Source of the DNA: Thermococcus sp.
GTDB lineage: Archaea > Methanobacteriota_B > Thermococci > Thermococcales > Thermococcaceae
Length of the DNA stretch: 6,830 bases
Assembly (NCBI GenBank): GCA_027001105.1
Contig: JALTMZ010000059.1
Span: forward strand, 1 to 6,830
Direction of reading: 5' to 3'
Below the pieces are notes generated by a model. It searched no databases, had not been told where the DNA came from, and saw only the letters and a program-made list of their open reading frames with translations. A program made the position numbers and the translations under genes. This document shows positions 1-5,249 of the stretch, one piece after another (the first letter of the stretch is position 1; each line of letters begins with the position of its first letter).

Positions 1-734
1 TCTTCGTTGTTGCCCCATTTGAAATCAGCCAGATAAACATCAACTATTCCATCCAAAAGCTTTATCGAAATCTCGCTCATGTACATGTTTGAGTTCCAAA
101 CCACCGGAATTGGAACCTTAACGTATCTGAGGGTCTCAAGGATAAAAGGTAAATTTGGCGTTGGTTCGCCCCCAACAAAATTGACATTTTTGGCACCCTC
201 CGCATATGCAACGGCAATTTTAGTCGCCATTTCTTCTGGAGAATATCTTAATCCAACCCTGTACTGACTTATATCCCAGTTCTGGCAGAATACACACCTA
301 AAATTGCACCCAGAAAAGAATATGGTGTATGATGGAATTAATTCAGGCTCTTCCCCAATGTGCAAAAAGTCGCTTGCAATTAATGTCTCTTTAACTCGGC
401 AGTAGCCAATACTCTCCTTTCTGTTTACATGGCACTTAATCTCGCAGAGCTCACATTTCTCAAGAATTCTGTCTGCTATTAAAGCTTTGAGATCAAGCAA
501 ACTTTTCTCGGGGCTCTCGCTTAAATCATTCTCTCTTAGCTTTTCCATACCCTCATCATGTGCTCTCCAAAGCTCTTCAAGTGAGTCATCTTTTGAAAAA
601 TCAACCTTCACCTGCTTGGCATAGAAAAAGTTAGGCTTCTCCCTGCCAGAAAGCACCTCAAAATAATGGGGCATTGCCCTCTTTGCTTTCTCAATTTCCC
701 CTATATCTACTCTGCGGAACCACATATCCATCAT
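1..734 (-). CDS. Radical SAM protein, PflX-like (COG1313), 3' end cut by window edge
   Basis: Partial gene: about 244 residues from its start at 734, still open at base 1. The radical SAM signature C-x3-C-x2-C is visible at residues 143, 147 and 150 (GCNFRCVFCQNWD), which would bind the [4Fe-4S] cluster that cleaves S-adenosylmethionine, followed by a GGEPTP motif typical of the superfamily's SAM-binding strand. A second cysteine set lies before it (C94, C97, C101, C112, in CELCEIKC...GYC), which is characteristic of the uncharacterised 'pyruvate formate-lyase activating enzyme homologue' group PflX/COG1313; its true substrate is not known to me and no glycyl-radical enzyme partner is visible. 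The start is one of two adjacent ATGs (734 or 731), with a third in-frame ATG at 725. A TATA box centred about 23 nt upstream and no clear Shine-Dalgarno suggest a leaderless mRNA. Missing C-terminus is due only to the window edge. Confidence 0.9.
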   Translation of the reverse strand, partial: MMDMWFRRVDIGEIEKAKRAMPHYFEVLSGREKPNFFYAKQVKVDFSKDDSLEELWRAHDEGMEKLRENDLSESPEKSLLDLKALIADRILEKCELCEIKCHVNRKESIGYCRVKETLIASDFLHIGEEPELIPSYTIFFSGCNFRCVFCQNWDISQYRVGLRYSPEEMATKIAVAYAEGAKNVNFVGGEPTPNLPFILETLRYVKVPIPVVWNSNMYMSEISIKLLDGIVDVYLADFKWGNNE

Positions 735-751
735 TAAAAAATAAGCAAAAA

Positions 752-761
752 CCTATAAAAA
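752..761 (-). promoter_or_regulatory. TATA box for the radical SAM gene, overlapping the upstream gene's 3' flank
   Basis: On the minus strand this reads TTTTTATAGG. Its centre is about 23-25 nt before the ATG at 734, which places transcription start at or next to the start codon. It sits immediately after the stop of the 66 aa microprotein gene, so the radical SAM gene can be transcribed independently as well as by readthrough. Confidence 0.5.
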
Positions 762-765
762 TATT

Positions 766-966
766 TCAAACTTCCTCAAGCTTCTTCTTAACATCTTCAG
801 TGTATCTCTTTGTCTCCTCTAATACATTCCTAAGGTTGCTGAGTTCAAGTTTAAGCTCACTCAGAGTTTTATTCATTTGATAGAAAGCAAAAACGACAAT
901 GACAATGAGGATTAATCCTAAAATTATTGAGATCCATCCACTTGGTGTTCCACCATATGCAGGCAT
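766..966 (-). CDS. Single-helix membrane microprotein with C-terminal coiled coil (66 aa)
   Basis: Family not recognised. Residues about 11-30 form one strongly hydrophobic segment (WISIILGLILIVIVVFAF), followed by residues 33-66, a charged amphipathic stretch with Leu/Val heptad spacing (NKTLSELKLELSNLRNVL...KKKLEEV) that looks like a coiled coil. The likely topology is a short outside N-terminus and an intracellular helix, but the sequence alone does not settle this. It starts 3 nt after the stop of the ArsR-like regulator, and its Shine-Dalgarno (GGAGGAG) lies inside the regulator's last codons, so the two are co-translated from one mRNA. Its architecture matches the 73 aa protein at 4225-4446, which ends operon B. 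Possible roles are an anchor or partner for the regulator or for a membrane complex; this is inference. Confidence 0.85.
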   Translation of the reverse strand: MPAYGGTPSGWISIILGLILIVIVVFAFYQMNKTLSELKLELSNLRNVLEETKRYTEDVKKKLEEV

Positions 967-969
967 CCT

Positions 970-1266
970 TCACTCCTCCTTCAGATTTTTTATAATGTCA
1001 TTATCGATTACGAACCTAAAAGGTTTTGCCCTGTAGTATTTTTTAGCTCTCGGATCACCGGGTTCAAGCCGGAGCTCACTTTCAACGAGATTCGCCTTTT
1101 CAAGTTTTTTCAAATGGAGATACAAGAGTTGTCTTGAAATGTTAAGCTCTTTTGCAAGTTCATAAACATACCACTCCTTTTCACAGAGCATCTTGAGTAT
1201 TTTGACTCTTATCGGAACACTTAATGCCTCCGCAACCACTGTCAGTTCTTGTATGCTTCCAACCAT
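970..1266 (-). CDS. ArsR-family winged-helix transcriptional regulator (98 aa)
   Basis: A small DNA-binding protein with the ArsR/HTH_20-type fold: dimerisation helix at residues 5-17 (IQELTVVAEALSV), the LSVPIRVKILKML helix, the helix-turn-helix at about 33-63 (ELAKELNISRQLLYLHLKKLEKANLV) and a charged beta wing at 64-83 (ELRLEPGDPRAKKYYRA). In classical metal sensors the first HTH helix carries ELCVCDL; here the matching stretch is EWYVYEL, so both metal-binding cysteines are replaced by Tyr, and the protein has just one Cys (C28). It is therefore unlikely to sense metal through that site. An in-frame GTG at 1275 would add three residues, but the ATG at 1266 has GGTGA at the correct spacing and is preferred. 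It has its own TATA box and heads a two-gene unit with the 66 aa membrane microprotein. It is the only transcription factor seen near the two operons that share an operator. Confidence 0.88.
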   Translation of the reverse strand: MVGSIQELTVVAEALSVPIRVKILKMLCEKEWYVYELAKELNISRQLLYLHLKKLEKANLVESELRLEPGDPRAKKYYRAKPFRFVIDNDIIKNLKEE

Positions 1267-1272
1267 TTTCAC

Positions 1273-1296
1273 CACGTAATCTAAATTATTGCATAA
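1273..1296 (-). promoter_or_regulatory. Possible diverged operator in the ArsR gene leader
   Basis: On the minus strand this stretch runs from TTATGCAATAAT to ATTACGTG. It resembles the perfect operator at 2595-2620 and 5730-5755 (arms CATATGTAA and TTACATATG, gap starting TAAT): the left arm and gap agree at most positions, and the right arm agrees over TTAC after allowing one inserted base. It overlaps the predicted leader and the Shine-Dalgarno region of the regulator gene, a plausible autoregulation site. The match is imperfect and could be chance in AT-rich DNA. Confidence 0.3.
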
Positions 1297-1317
1297 GCCA
1301 GAATTCCCTTACGTACT

Positions 1318-1330
1318 ATTATAAAAAGGG
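1318..1330 (-). promoter_or_regulatory. TATA/BRE promoter of the ArsR-microprotein unit
   Basis: The minus strand reads CCCTTTTTATAAT, a good archaeal TATA box. Transcription would start near 1297, leaving a leader of about 30 nt that contains GGTGA before the ATG at 1266. It overlaps the T-rich terminator of the preceding operon. Confidence 0.6.
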
Positions 1331-1341
1331 AAAATAAAAAC
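1322..1341 (-). terminator. Oligo-T terminator after operon A
   Basis: Ten bases past the stop of the 54 aa gene the minus strand carries three T runs (5, 4 and 5 T) separated by A and CCC, the usual form of intrinsic termination in Thermococcales. The last T run is also the TATA box of the next gene, so the end of one unit and the start of the next share DNA. Confidence 0.5.
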
Positions 1342-1350
1342 TTTTCGAAA

Positions 1351-1515
1351 TCATTTTTTGGCGATTAGGTAGATCAGTACACCAATTAGTATGAATGGCA
1401 GCAGTAGGAAAGCTAACCTAAACAGCAGAAGGAATATTCCAAAGACTCCAAACCACCACCAGCCAAATCCCCACCTCCTTCTACCAAACATTGGGCCACC
1501 AAAGCCTCTGGGCAT
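1351..1515 (-). CDS. Gly/Arg/Trp-rich hydrophobic microprotein (54 aa)
   Basis: Family not recognised. The N-terminal 23 residues are Gly, Arg, Phe and Trp rich (MPRGFGGPMFGRRRWGFG, then WWWFG), and the rest is almost wholly hydrophobic (about 24-52), long enough for one long or two short membrane helices, ending AKK. The frame is open upstream to 1572, but the ATG at 1515 has GGTGAT at the right distance and the longer starts would overlap the previous gene; ATG 1521 is second choice. It begins 10 nt after the stop of the 101 aa gene, so it is the last gene of operon A. The Gly/Arg/Phe/Trp head recalls the RGRGMGRFRGGRW tail of the ferritin-like protein in the same operon. Confidence 0.75.
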   Translation of the reverse strand: MPRGFGGPMFGRRRWGFGWWWFGVFGIFLLLFRLAFLLLPFILIGVLIYLIAKK

Positions 1516-1525
1516 TTTCATCACC

Positions 1526-1831
1526 TTACTCAGGTAGATATAGCCAACCAACAATTTTATCATTATAATCAAGTGTCACCTTAATCCCAAAGGCAGTCTG
1601 ATATGCACTTCCAATGCTCAGCTCTTCAATTGAATAATCACCGACAATTTTTCCGACATAATGACCATAATTATCACTGAGTTTTTGGATAATGCCTCTT
1701 GATGTCTGAAACTTCTCAACCTTTATCCTTCTCAAGACATTTAATGCATCTTCCTCAACTTCATCAACTGGAATTTCTTCAATCGGAAATTCACCATATT
1801 CAACAAAGTGAAATGTTTTAACAGCTTCCAT
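1526..1831 (-). CDS. Uncharacterised 101 aa protein, paralogue of the secreted protein at 5250-5714, no signal peptide
   Basis: Named family not recognised. Residues about 36-99 align through their whole length with the C-terminal half of the secreted protein at 5250-5714: shared landmarks are a F-x-T-x-RGI...QKL segment, Y-[VI]-GKIVGDY, a [SK]AY-[QE]-T step, GIKV, and a final D-x-IVG near the end. The first 30 residues are acidic (EEIPVDEVEEDAL) and there is no signal peptide or membrane segment, so this copy is predicted to be cytoplasmic. The open frame reaches 1936, but that would overlap the ferritin-like gene; the ATG at 1831 has an excellent Shine-Dalgarno (GGAGGAGGAAG) and is chosen. 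A TATA-like AAATTTATAG at 1857-1866 gives a possible weak internal promoter. It lies 58 nt after the ferritin-like gene, inside operon A. Confidence 0.82.
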   Translation of the reverse strand: MEAVKTFHFVEYGEFPIEEIPVDEVEEDALNVLRRIKVEKFQTSRGIIQKLSDNYGHYVGKIVGDYSIEELSIGSAYQTAFGIKVTLDYNDKIVGWLYLPE

Positions 1832-1889
1832 ATCTTCCTCCTCCACAATGCTTATGCTATAAATTTGGAAATATGGAAAAAGAAAGAGT

Positions 1890-2579
1890 TCACCATCTAC
1901 CTCCTCTAAACCTTCCCATACCTCTACCTCTGTCACCCATTCCGGTGTTCATAGGGCTCGAGATTATCTCATTGTATTCATCCTCACTGATTACTTGGGG
2001 TTCATATGTTACTCCGTAGCTTTGAAGCAGGCTTGTAAATGCCCTCAAGTGATTTTCTGAACCTGCCATGAGGTTTTCGTATACCTGAATTATGTCGGCA
2101 TTGTCAGTCTTTGCAATCCACTCCTCTAGATCCTTGATGTCTGTCTCCTCAATGAGTGCCCCAACTTTGAGTGCATCTTCAATGCTTTGGCTTCCCATTG
2201 CTATAAGCTGGTCATATAGAGCCTGAAGCTCTGGGTTTGTGAATACTCCAACTTCATCAACTGCTGGATCCTCAATCCCGTACTTCTCGAGTAGGCTTAA
2301 TACTGCATCCATATGCATCTGCTCACTGTTTGCTATGTTCTGGAATATCTGCAAACCGTACATTTCATAGAGTGTTAAATAGACATCCCTTGCCAGCTTT
2401 TCCTCTTCCCTCATCCAGAGCAATCCATCCACCTCTTCCTGTGTGAGTGTGTCGCTTCCATAAACCGCGACGTATGGCTTGTCCCATGTATCTGCCCACC
2501 ATGGCATTGCTGCTACACTACCAAATATAATACCAAACATGACACCTAACAGCCCCAATCTTAATATTCTCTTCCTCAT
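1890..2579 (-). CDS. Exported DUF2202 ferritin-like protein with Arg/Gly-rich tail (229 aa)
   Basis: A signal peptide (MRKRIL, hydrophobic 8-23, SVAA just before M25) is followed by a DUF2202-type ferritin-like four-helix domain at about 43-192. Family landmarks are the EEEKLARDVY helix (58-67), SEQMHMDAV with E86 and H89, ALIEETDI (E144/E145), and VYENL...GSENHLRAF with E168 and H177; these Glu and His residues are candidate diiron ligands. Known ferritin-like proteins bind iron and handle oxygen or peroxide, but DUF2202 has no settled activity. The last 20 residues are unusual: MGDRGRGMGRFRGGRW, basic and Gly-rich. The ATG at 2579 has GGAGGAGGT seven bases upstream. It is the first gene of operon A, expressed from the palindromic operator/promoter at 2592-2646. 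The export signal implies a job outside the cytoplasm, unlike storage ferritin. Confidence 0.88.
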   Translation of the reverse strand: MRKRILRLGLLGVMFGIIFGSVAAMPWWADTWDKPYVAVYGSDTLTQEEVDGLLWMREEEKLARDVYLTLYEMYGLQIFQNIANSEQMHMDAVLSLLEKYGIEDPAVDEVGVFTNPELQALYDQLIAMGSQSIEDALKVGALIEETDIKDLEEWIAKTDNADIIQVYENLMAGSENHLRAFTSLLQSYGVTYEPQVISEDEYNEIISSPMNTGMGDRGRGMGRFRGGRW

Positions 2580-2594
2580 TTTCTAAACCTCCTC

Positions 2595-2620
2595 CATATG
2601 TAACTTTATTATTACATATG
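2595..2620. promoter_or_regulatory. Perfect inverted-repeat operator, copy A
   Basis: The arms CATATGTAA and TTACATATG (9 bp each, perfect complements) are separated by 8 bp. The centre, about 2607, is 26 nt from the TATA centre, so the repeat covers the predicted transcription start: a repressor bound here would block polymerase loading. I cannot name the cognate factor from sequence. Confidence 0.75.
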
Positions 2621-2626
2621 TAGCCA

Positions 2627-2640
2627 AACTTTATAAAGTT
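2627..2640. promoter_or_regulatory. Palindromic TATA box, copy A
   Basis: AACTTTATAAAGTT is a perfect 14-bp palindrome containing the TATA box. It drives the minus-strand operon A; its symmetry means TBP could in principle bind in either direction. Confidence 0.7.
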
Positions 2641-2646
2641 TTCGGT

Positions 2647-2826
2647 GCAAAGTAATGCCTCCAGATACAATTAGTGTTCTTGAAGATAATCGAGTTGCAA
2701 TGCCCTGAAGAATATACAAAAAAGCAGAACCTCTCAATCTACTTTGCTCTCTCTGATTTTATCAGCTTATTTAAGCGTCATGATTTAATCTGCTAATAAC
2801 TAAGCTGGAAAAATATAAAACTGGAT
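2647..2826. other. Intergenic stretch without a gene
   Basis: Between operon A's promoter and the stop of the CWB2 gene I see no convincing ORF; the longest start-to-stop reading is a 17-codon plus-strand frame near 2655 without a Shine-Dalgarno. The part nearest the CWB2 stop holds a T-rich terminator on the minus strand. Confidence 0.5.
2809..2820 (-). terminator. T-rich terminator after the CWB2 gene
   Basis: The minus strand reads TTTTATATTTTT seven bases past the stop codon, a candidate oligo-T termination signal. No stable hairpin precedes it, as is usual for archaea. Confidence 0.4.
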
Positions 2827-3999
2827 TCAGGGCTGTTCCCTTCTTCTAACGGGCATGCGTGCTTTTCCTTTTATGATACCTCTGCCAGCTAAATAGCAAG
2901 TTCTCAGTTCCTCCCTAAGCTTTATCATAAGCTCTTGGGCTGTGTCGTAATCCCCGTTCCTTACAGCCGCTTTTATTGCCTCCATCAGTTGCAGTGCCGC
3001 TGTTACATTGACCCCTAATCTTTCCATGACCATGAGCTGAGCTTCGATTCTTATGATTTCTCTCTGTAGCTTCATCTTAATGTCGCTCATTATCATCTTT
3101 CTAATGTCTTCACCGGCAAATCTGATGACAACCTCTGCTTTGGATTTTGCGGCTATTGCAAGACCATATGCCAGTCCATATTTTCCACTGTTGTATGCAT
3201 CTTTTGCATCCTCAAGTTGCTTTTCTGCTATTCTTAAGAGGGTTTTAAGGGTAGGATTTGTTGCATTCTCAGCGAGTTCTTTTGCTGTGTTCACTTTTTC
3301 CTCAGCTATTTGTATTGCCTCAAGAGCCCTCTCAGCAGTGATGTTGAGATGGAGCTCTGTGCAGTTGCACTCCTGCTTTCTAAGCTGTTTCATAATGTGG
3401 AGCATTGTTTGATTCATGGCGGGGGTTCCAATTATTGTGAAGTTGCCTGCCCTGACGTGCAACCGCTCCATAATTTTTGTAATGTTCGTGGTTTGGTTCA
3501 CCAGCACTATCATTGCCCTCTCACGGATTGCAAGTTGCAGTGCCTTTTCAATTCCTGCCAAGTCGGTACCTGCCACAAGAACAACTCTGTTTTGTAGCTG
3601 TAGCTGAAACTTTACTGTGGCATTTTTTATTACCGCCAAATCTGTTTCATACCTGTTCTGTCCCCACCATCTCTCAACGCTAATGCCTAAATTCTGCAGA
3701 TCTTCAACGTATTCCTCCGGAACTGCCACTGGACCCCCAATAATAATGACCTCATCCGGGGCATAGCTGATTATCTCCGCAGTTACATTAGGATTGTATA
3801 TTCCCCAAGGAGTCTTAACTATTACAACATTCACATTTACCGTTATATTCGCAATGTAATTTGCTAATGCACAGTCCGCCTCGTTGTCACTCACTAAAAT
3901 GACTACCGTGGTTTCTGACGCATTTACAGGCGTGAATGTCAATGAGAGACCCAAGATTATCAAGCCAAGCACCACTGACAGCATTTTTTTCCACATCAT
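2827..3999 (-). CDS. Secreted CWB2-domain glycoprotein with helical C-terminus (390 aa)
   Basis: A signal peptide (MMWKK, hydrophobic 7-22, ending VNA at 27) leads into a region of about 30-205 resembling the putative cell wall-binding repeat 2 (CWB2, PF04122): VIIIGGPVAVPEEYVEDL, then WWGQNRYETDLAVI at 111-124, the family's R-x-x-G-x-[DN]-RYET hallmark; a second weaker unit includes VVLVAGTDLAG and FTIIGTPAM. Residues 215-375 are helical with Ala/Glu/Lys-rich repeats (ALEAIQIAEEKVNTAKELAENA...). About eleven N-x-S/T sequons lie in the mature part (for example N51, N71, N168, N212), fitting an N-glycosylated surface protein; a CNC pair is at 211-213. No membrane anchor is evident, and the C-terminus is basic (RMPVRRREQP). 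ATGs at 3999 and 3996 share an extended Shine-Dalgarno (GGAGGTGGTGG). It is a single-gene unit between operons B and A. Confidence 0.85.
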   Translation of the reverse strand: MMWKKMLSVVLGLIILGLSLTFTPVNASETTVVILVSDNEADCALANYIANITVNVNVVIVKTPWGIYNPNVTAEIISYAPDEVIIIGGPVAVPEEYVEDLQNLGISVERWWGQNRYETDLAVIKNATVKFQLQLQNRVVLVAGTDLAGIEKALQLAIRERAMIVLVNQTTNITKIMERLHVRAGNFTIIGTPAMNQTMLHIMKQLRKQECNCTELHLNITAERALEAIQIAEEKVNTAKELAENATNPTLKTLLRIAEKQLEDAKDAYNSGKYGLAYGLAIAAKSKAEVVIRFAGEDIRKMIMSDIKMKLQREIIRIEAQLMVMERLGVNVTAALQLMEAIKAAVRNGDYDTAQELMIKLREELRTCYLAGRGIIKGKARMPVRRREQP

Positions 4000-4030
4000 T
4001 CTCCACCACCTCCATTATTTTTAATAAACA

Positions 4031-4043
4031 AGATATATTTAAG
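4031..4043 (-). promoter_or_regulatory. TATA box of the CWB2 gene
   Basis: The minus strand reads CTTAAATATATCT. Start of transcription would be near 4010-4014, giving a very short leader with the Shine-Dalgarno almost at its 5' end. No copy of the operon A/B operator is present. Confidence 0.5.
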
Positions 4044-4076
4044 CTTTTTTCACGAAATCGTCACTTATTGTTTCTG

Positions 4077-4111
4077 TTTGTTCAATTTGAACCCAGTATT
4101 TTGTTCAATTT
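4077..4111. repeat. 12-bp direct repeat upstream of the CWB2 promoter
   Basis: TTTGTTCAATTT occurs twice, at 4077-4088 and 4100-4111, 23 bp apart (about two helical turns). The first copy is also part of a near-perfect inverted repeat, GTTCAA-T-TTGAAC. Lying 35-75 bp upstream of the TATA box, they could be activator sites; AT-rich chance repetition is the alternative. Confidence 0.45.
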
Positions 4112-4224
4112 CTTGTTGATTGTTAAATAACGTTTGCAATCGTTTATCTATGTTTAAAACCACACCAAAAGTCAATTTAAAGACATCAGAAGAACATTAA
4201 AGAAGTCAGAAACAGTTAAGAACT

Positions 4225-4446
4225 TTAAACTTCTTGAAGGACTTCATTGATGTGTTTGCTCTGATCCCTTAACTGGTGTGCCACTGAATTAGTCTGCTTG
4301 ACCTCTTCAAGGAGCGCATCCAAGGATCTCTTCAATATATACAGTGAAGATGCAATCACAATGACCAAGACTGCCCAAAAGCCAATTATCAAATAATCTA
4401 TCCTTGTCATTTCAGGATAAAAGGAGGAAAAATATGGTCCAGGCAT
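4225..4446 (-). CDS. Single-helix membrane microprotein with coiled-coil tail (73 aa)
   Basis: Family not recognised. One hydrophobic segment at about 17-38 (DYLIIGFWAVLVIVIASSLYIL) is followed by a charged helical tail (KRSLDALLEEVKQTNSVAHQLRDQ...NEVLQEV) with heptad-like spacing. Its ATG directly follows the TGA of the DUF4405 gene with no gap, and its Shine-Dalgarno (GGGAGGTTGA) spans that stop, so translation is coupled and the two products are probably made in similar amounts. It resembles the 66 aa protein beside the ArsR-like gene in layout: MP start, one helix, coiled coil, final EV. A role as an accessory subunit of the membrane protein is a reasonable inference only. Confidence 0.85.
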   Translation of the reverse strand: MPGPYFSSFYPEMTRIDYLIIGFWAVLVIVIASSLYILKRSLDALLEEVKQTNSVAHQLRDQSKHINEVLQEV

Positions 4447-5091
4447 TCAACCTCCCCCCTGTTTTGCTTTTGCTATAGCTTCAGCTAAGATTTCCTTAAA
4501 CTGCTCTCTGTCCAACTCATTGTTAGCCTCTACCATCTCAAGCAGCTGATCAGGCTGTGCTTCAATATTATAGTCTGCTTTTAAGATTTCAACGAGTTTT
4601 TGGGGATCTACATCATACATCTCAGCAAGTTGCTCTAATGTCAAACTCTTTAGCATAGAGCCCGTTATCTCTATTGTTGTGTTATCAACCGTTACCGATA
4701 TCTCCTCAGATGATGTAGTCTCGGATGTAGTTTCTTCCTCGGCAGTTAATGCGGCAAATGCAGAGTATCCACCAACAAGTACTAAGCTAATTAAGATTAG
4801 ACTCCCAGCTACTTTAACCCTGCTTTTCTTAAATGCAGATTTGAGCATGACAACCATGCTGTTGAATCCGATTATTAAATGAACCGCCACTAAACCAGTC
4901 ATGACAAATCCCAAGTATGTATGTACTGTTTCCCAAGTGTCCTTGGTTACACCCAAGAATGTCCAGCCGATGGTATCTGCAATCCTACCAGGTGGTGCTT
5001 GATAAAGCGCAATTCCGGATATCGCCACAAGTACAAACACCGCTGTCAAAACTAAGTCAACTGCTCCCCTCAACCACGCTGGCACCTTCAT
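4447..5091 (-). CDS. DUF4405/cytochrome b561-like membrane protein with extracellular helical domain (214 aa)
   Basis: Three membrane helices are predicted at about 11-30, 56-80 and 95-116. The second holds H57 and H71 in W-x-x-VHTYLGF...VAVHLIIGFN, 14 residues apart, matching the two-His helix of DUF4405 proteins, which are related to b-type cytochromes; these are the only His residues in the protein. A Thr/Ser/Glu-rich linker (118-130) leads to a C-terminal soluble region with an EITGSMLKSLTLEQLAEMYDV segment, like the small domain often attached to DUF4405 proteins, and an acidic helical end. A frame-open GTG at 5106 is possible, but ATG 5091 has GGTGGTGG upstream and overlaps the preceding small ORF's stop as ATGA. 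Likely role: haem-mediated electron transfer across or at the membrane (inference); loss of other His ligands would require a dimer or a partner. Confidence 0.82.
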   Translation of the reverse strand: MKVPAWLRGAVDLVLTAVFVLVAISGIALYQAPPGRIADTIGWTFLGVTKDTWETVHTYLGFVMTGLVAVHLIIGFNSMVVMLKSAFKKSRVKVAGSLILISLVLVGGYSAFAALTAEEETTSETTSSEEISVTVDNTTIEITGSMLKSLTLEQLAEMYDVDPQKLVEILKADYNIEAQPDQLLEMVEANNELDREQFKEILAEAIAKAKQGGG

Positions 5092-5228
5092 TTCCACCAC
5101 CCACACTCCTTTTTAGTGTGTTCTTCTTTTTGAGCCATTACAGGTACTGGAATAGCATTCTCTTTCTTCTTAACGAGTGATGATAGCGAAAATTTCAAAT
5201 TTTCCAGCAATCTCATCCAGACCCCCAT
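5088..5228 (-). CDS. Small ORF (46 aa, or 42 aa from the inner ATG) coupled to the DUF4405 gene
   Basis: Too short for many gene finders. The frame begins MGVWMRLLENLKFSLSSLVK, continues KKKENAIPVPVMAQKEEHTK and ends KECGWWK; its TGA overlaps the ATG of the DUF4405 gene in the sequence ATGA, the usual sign of translational coupling. The ATG at 5216 (42 aa) has GGGGGT a few bases upstream and is more likely than ATG 5228, which follows a pyrimidine-rich stretch. An amphipathic N-terminal helix, a basic middle and a C-terminal CGWWK are visible; no family is recognised. The alternative is that this is an untranslated leader whose open frame is accidental, but it fills almost exactly the gap between the flanking genes. 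Confidence 0.55.
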   Translation of the reverse strand: MGVWMRLLENLKFSLSSLVKKKENAIPVPVMAQKEEHTKKECGWWK

Positions 5229-5249
5229 AAAAATAAAGAAGGAGAGAGG

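Larger units (their letters stand above)
2592..2646 (-). promoter_or_regulatory. Operon A promoter cassette, near-identical to the operon B promoter
   Basis: This 55-bp stretch matches 5727-5781 at all but two positions. It carries the TATA region, a 6-bp spacer, the inverted-repeat operator and the beginning of the Shine-Dalgarno. The neighbouring sequence on either side differs, so the conservation is limited to the functional promoter. Confidence 0.85.

Noticed and set aside
1294..1311. TAAG-N10-CTTA inverted repeat in the ArsR promoter
   Set aside because: Only 4-bp arms, and the central GAATTC is not on the same axis, so it is not a convincing operator.
1516..1572. Longer N-terminus (73 aa) for the 54 aa microprotein
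   Set aside because: It reads through the end of the preceding gene in another frame; GGTGAT before ATG 1515 fixes the shorter start.
1832..1936. Longer N-terminus (136 aa) for the 101 aa protein
   Set aside because: It would overlap the end of the ferritin-like gene in another frame, has no Shine-Dalgarno, and a strong one exists for ATG 1831.
3053..3607. Several plus-strand open frames opposite the CWB2 gene
   Set aside because: They are antisense to a clear gene with signal peptide, family motif and Shine-Dalgarno; they show low-complexity Ser/Leu composition and no ribosome site.
4215..4223. GTTAAGAAC, matching the core GTTn3AAC of the Thermococcales redox regulator SurR
   Set aside because: It lies directly after a stop codon, about 215 bp from the next start, and the extended GTT half-site is missing on both strands.
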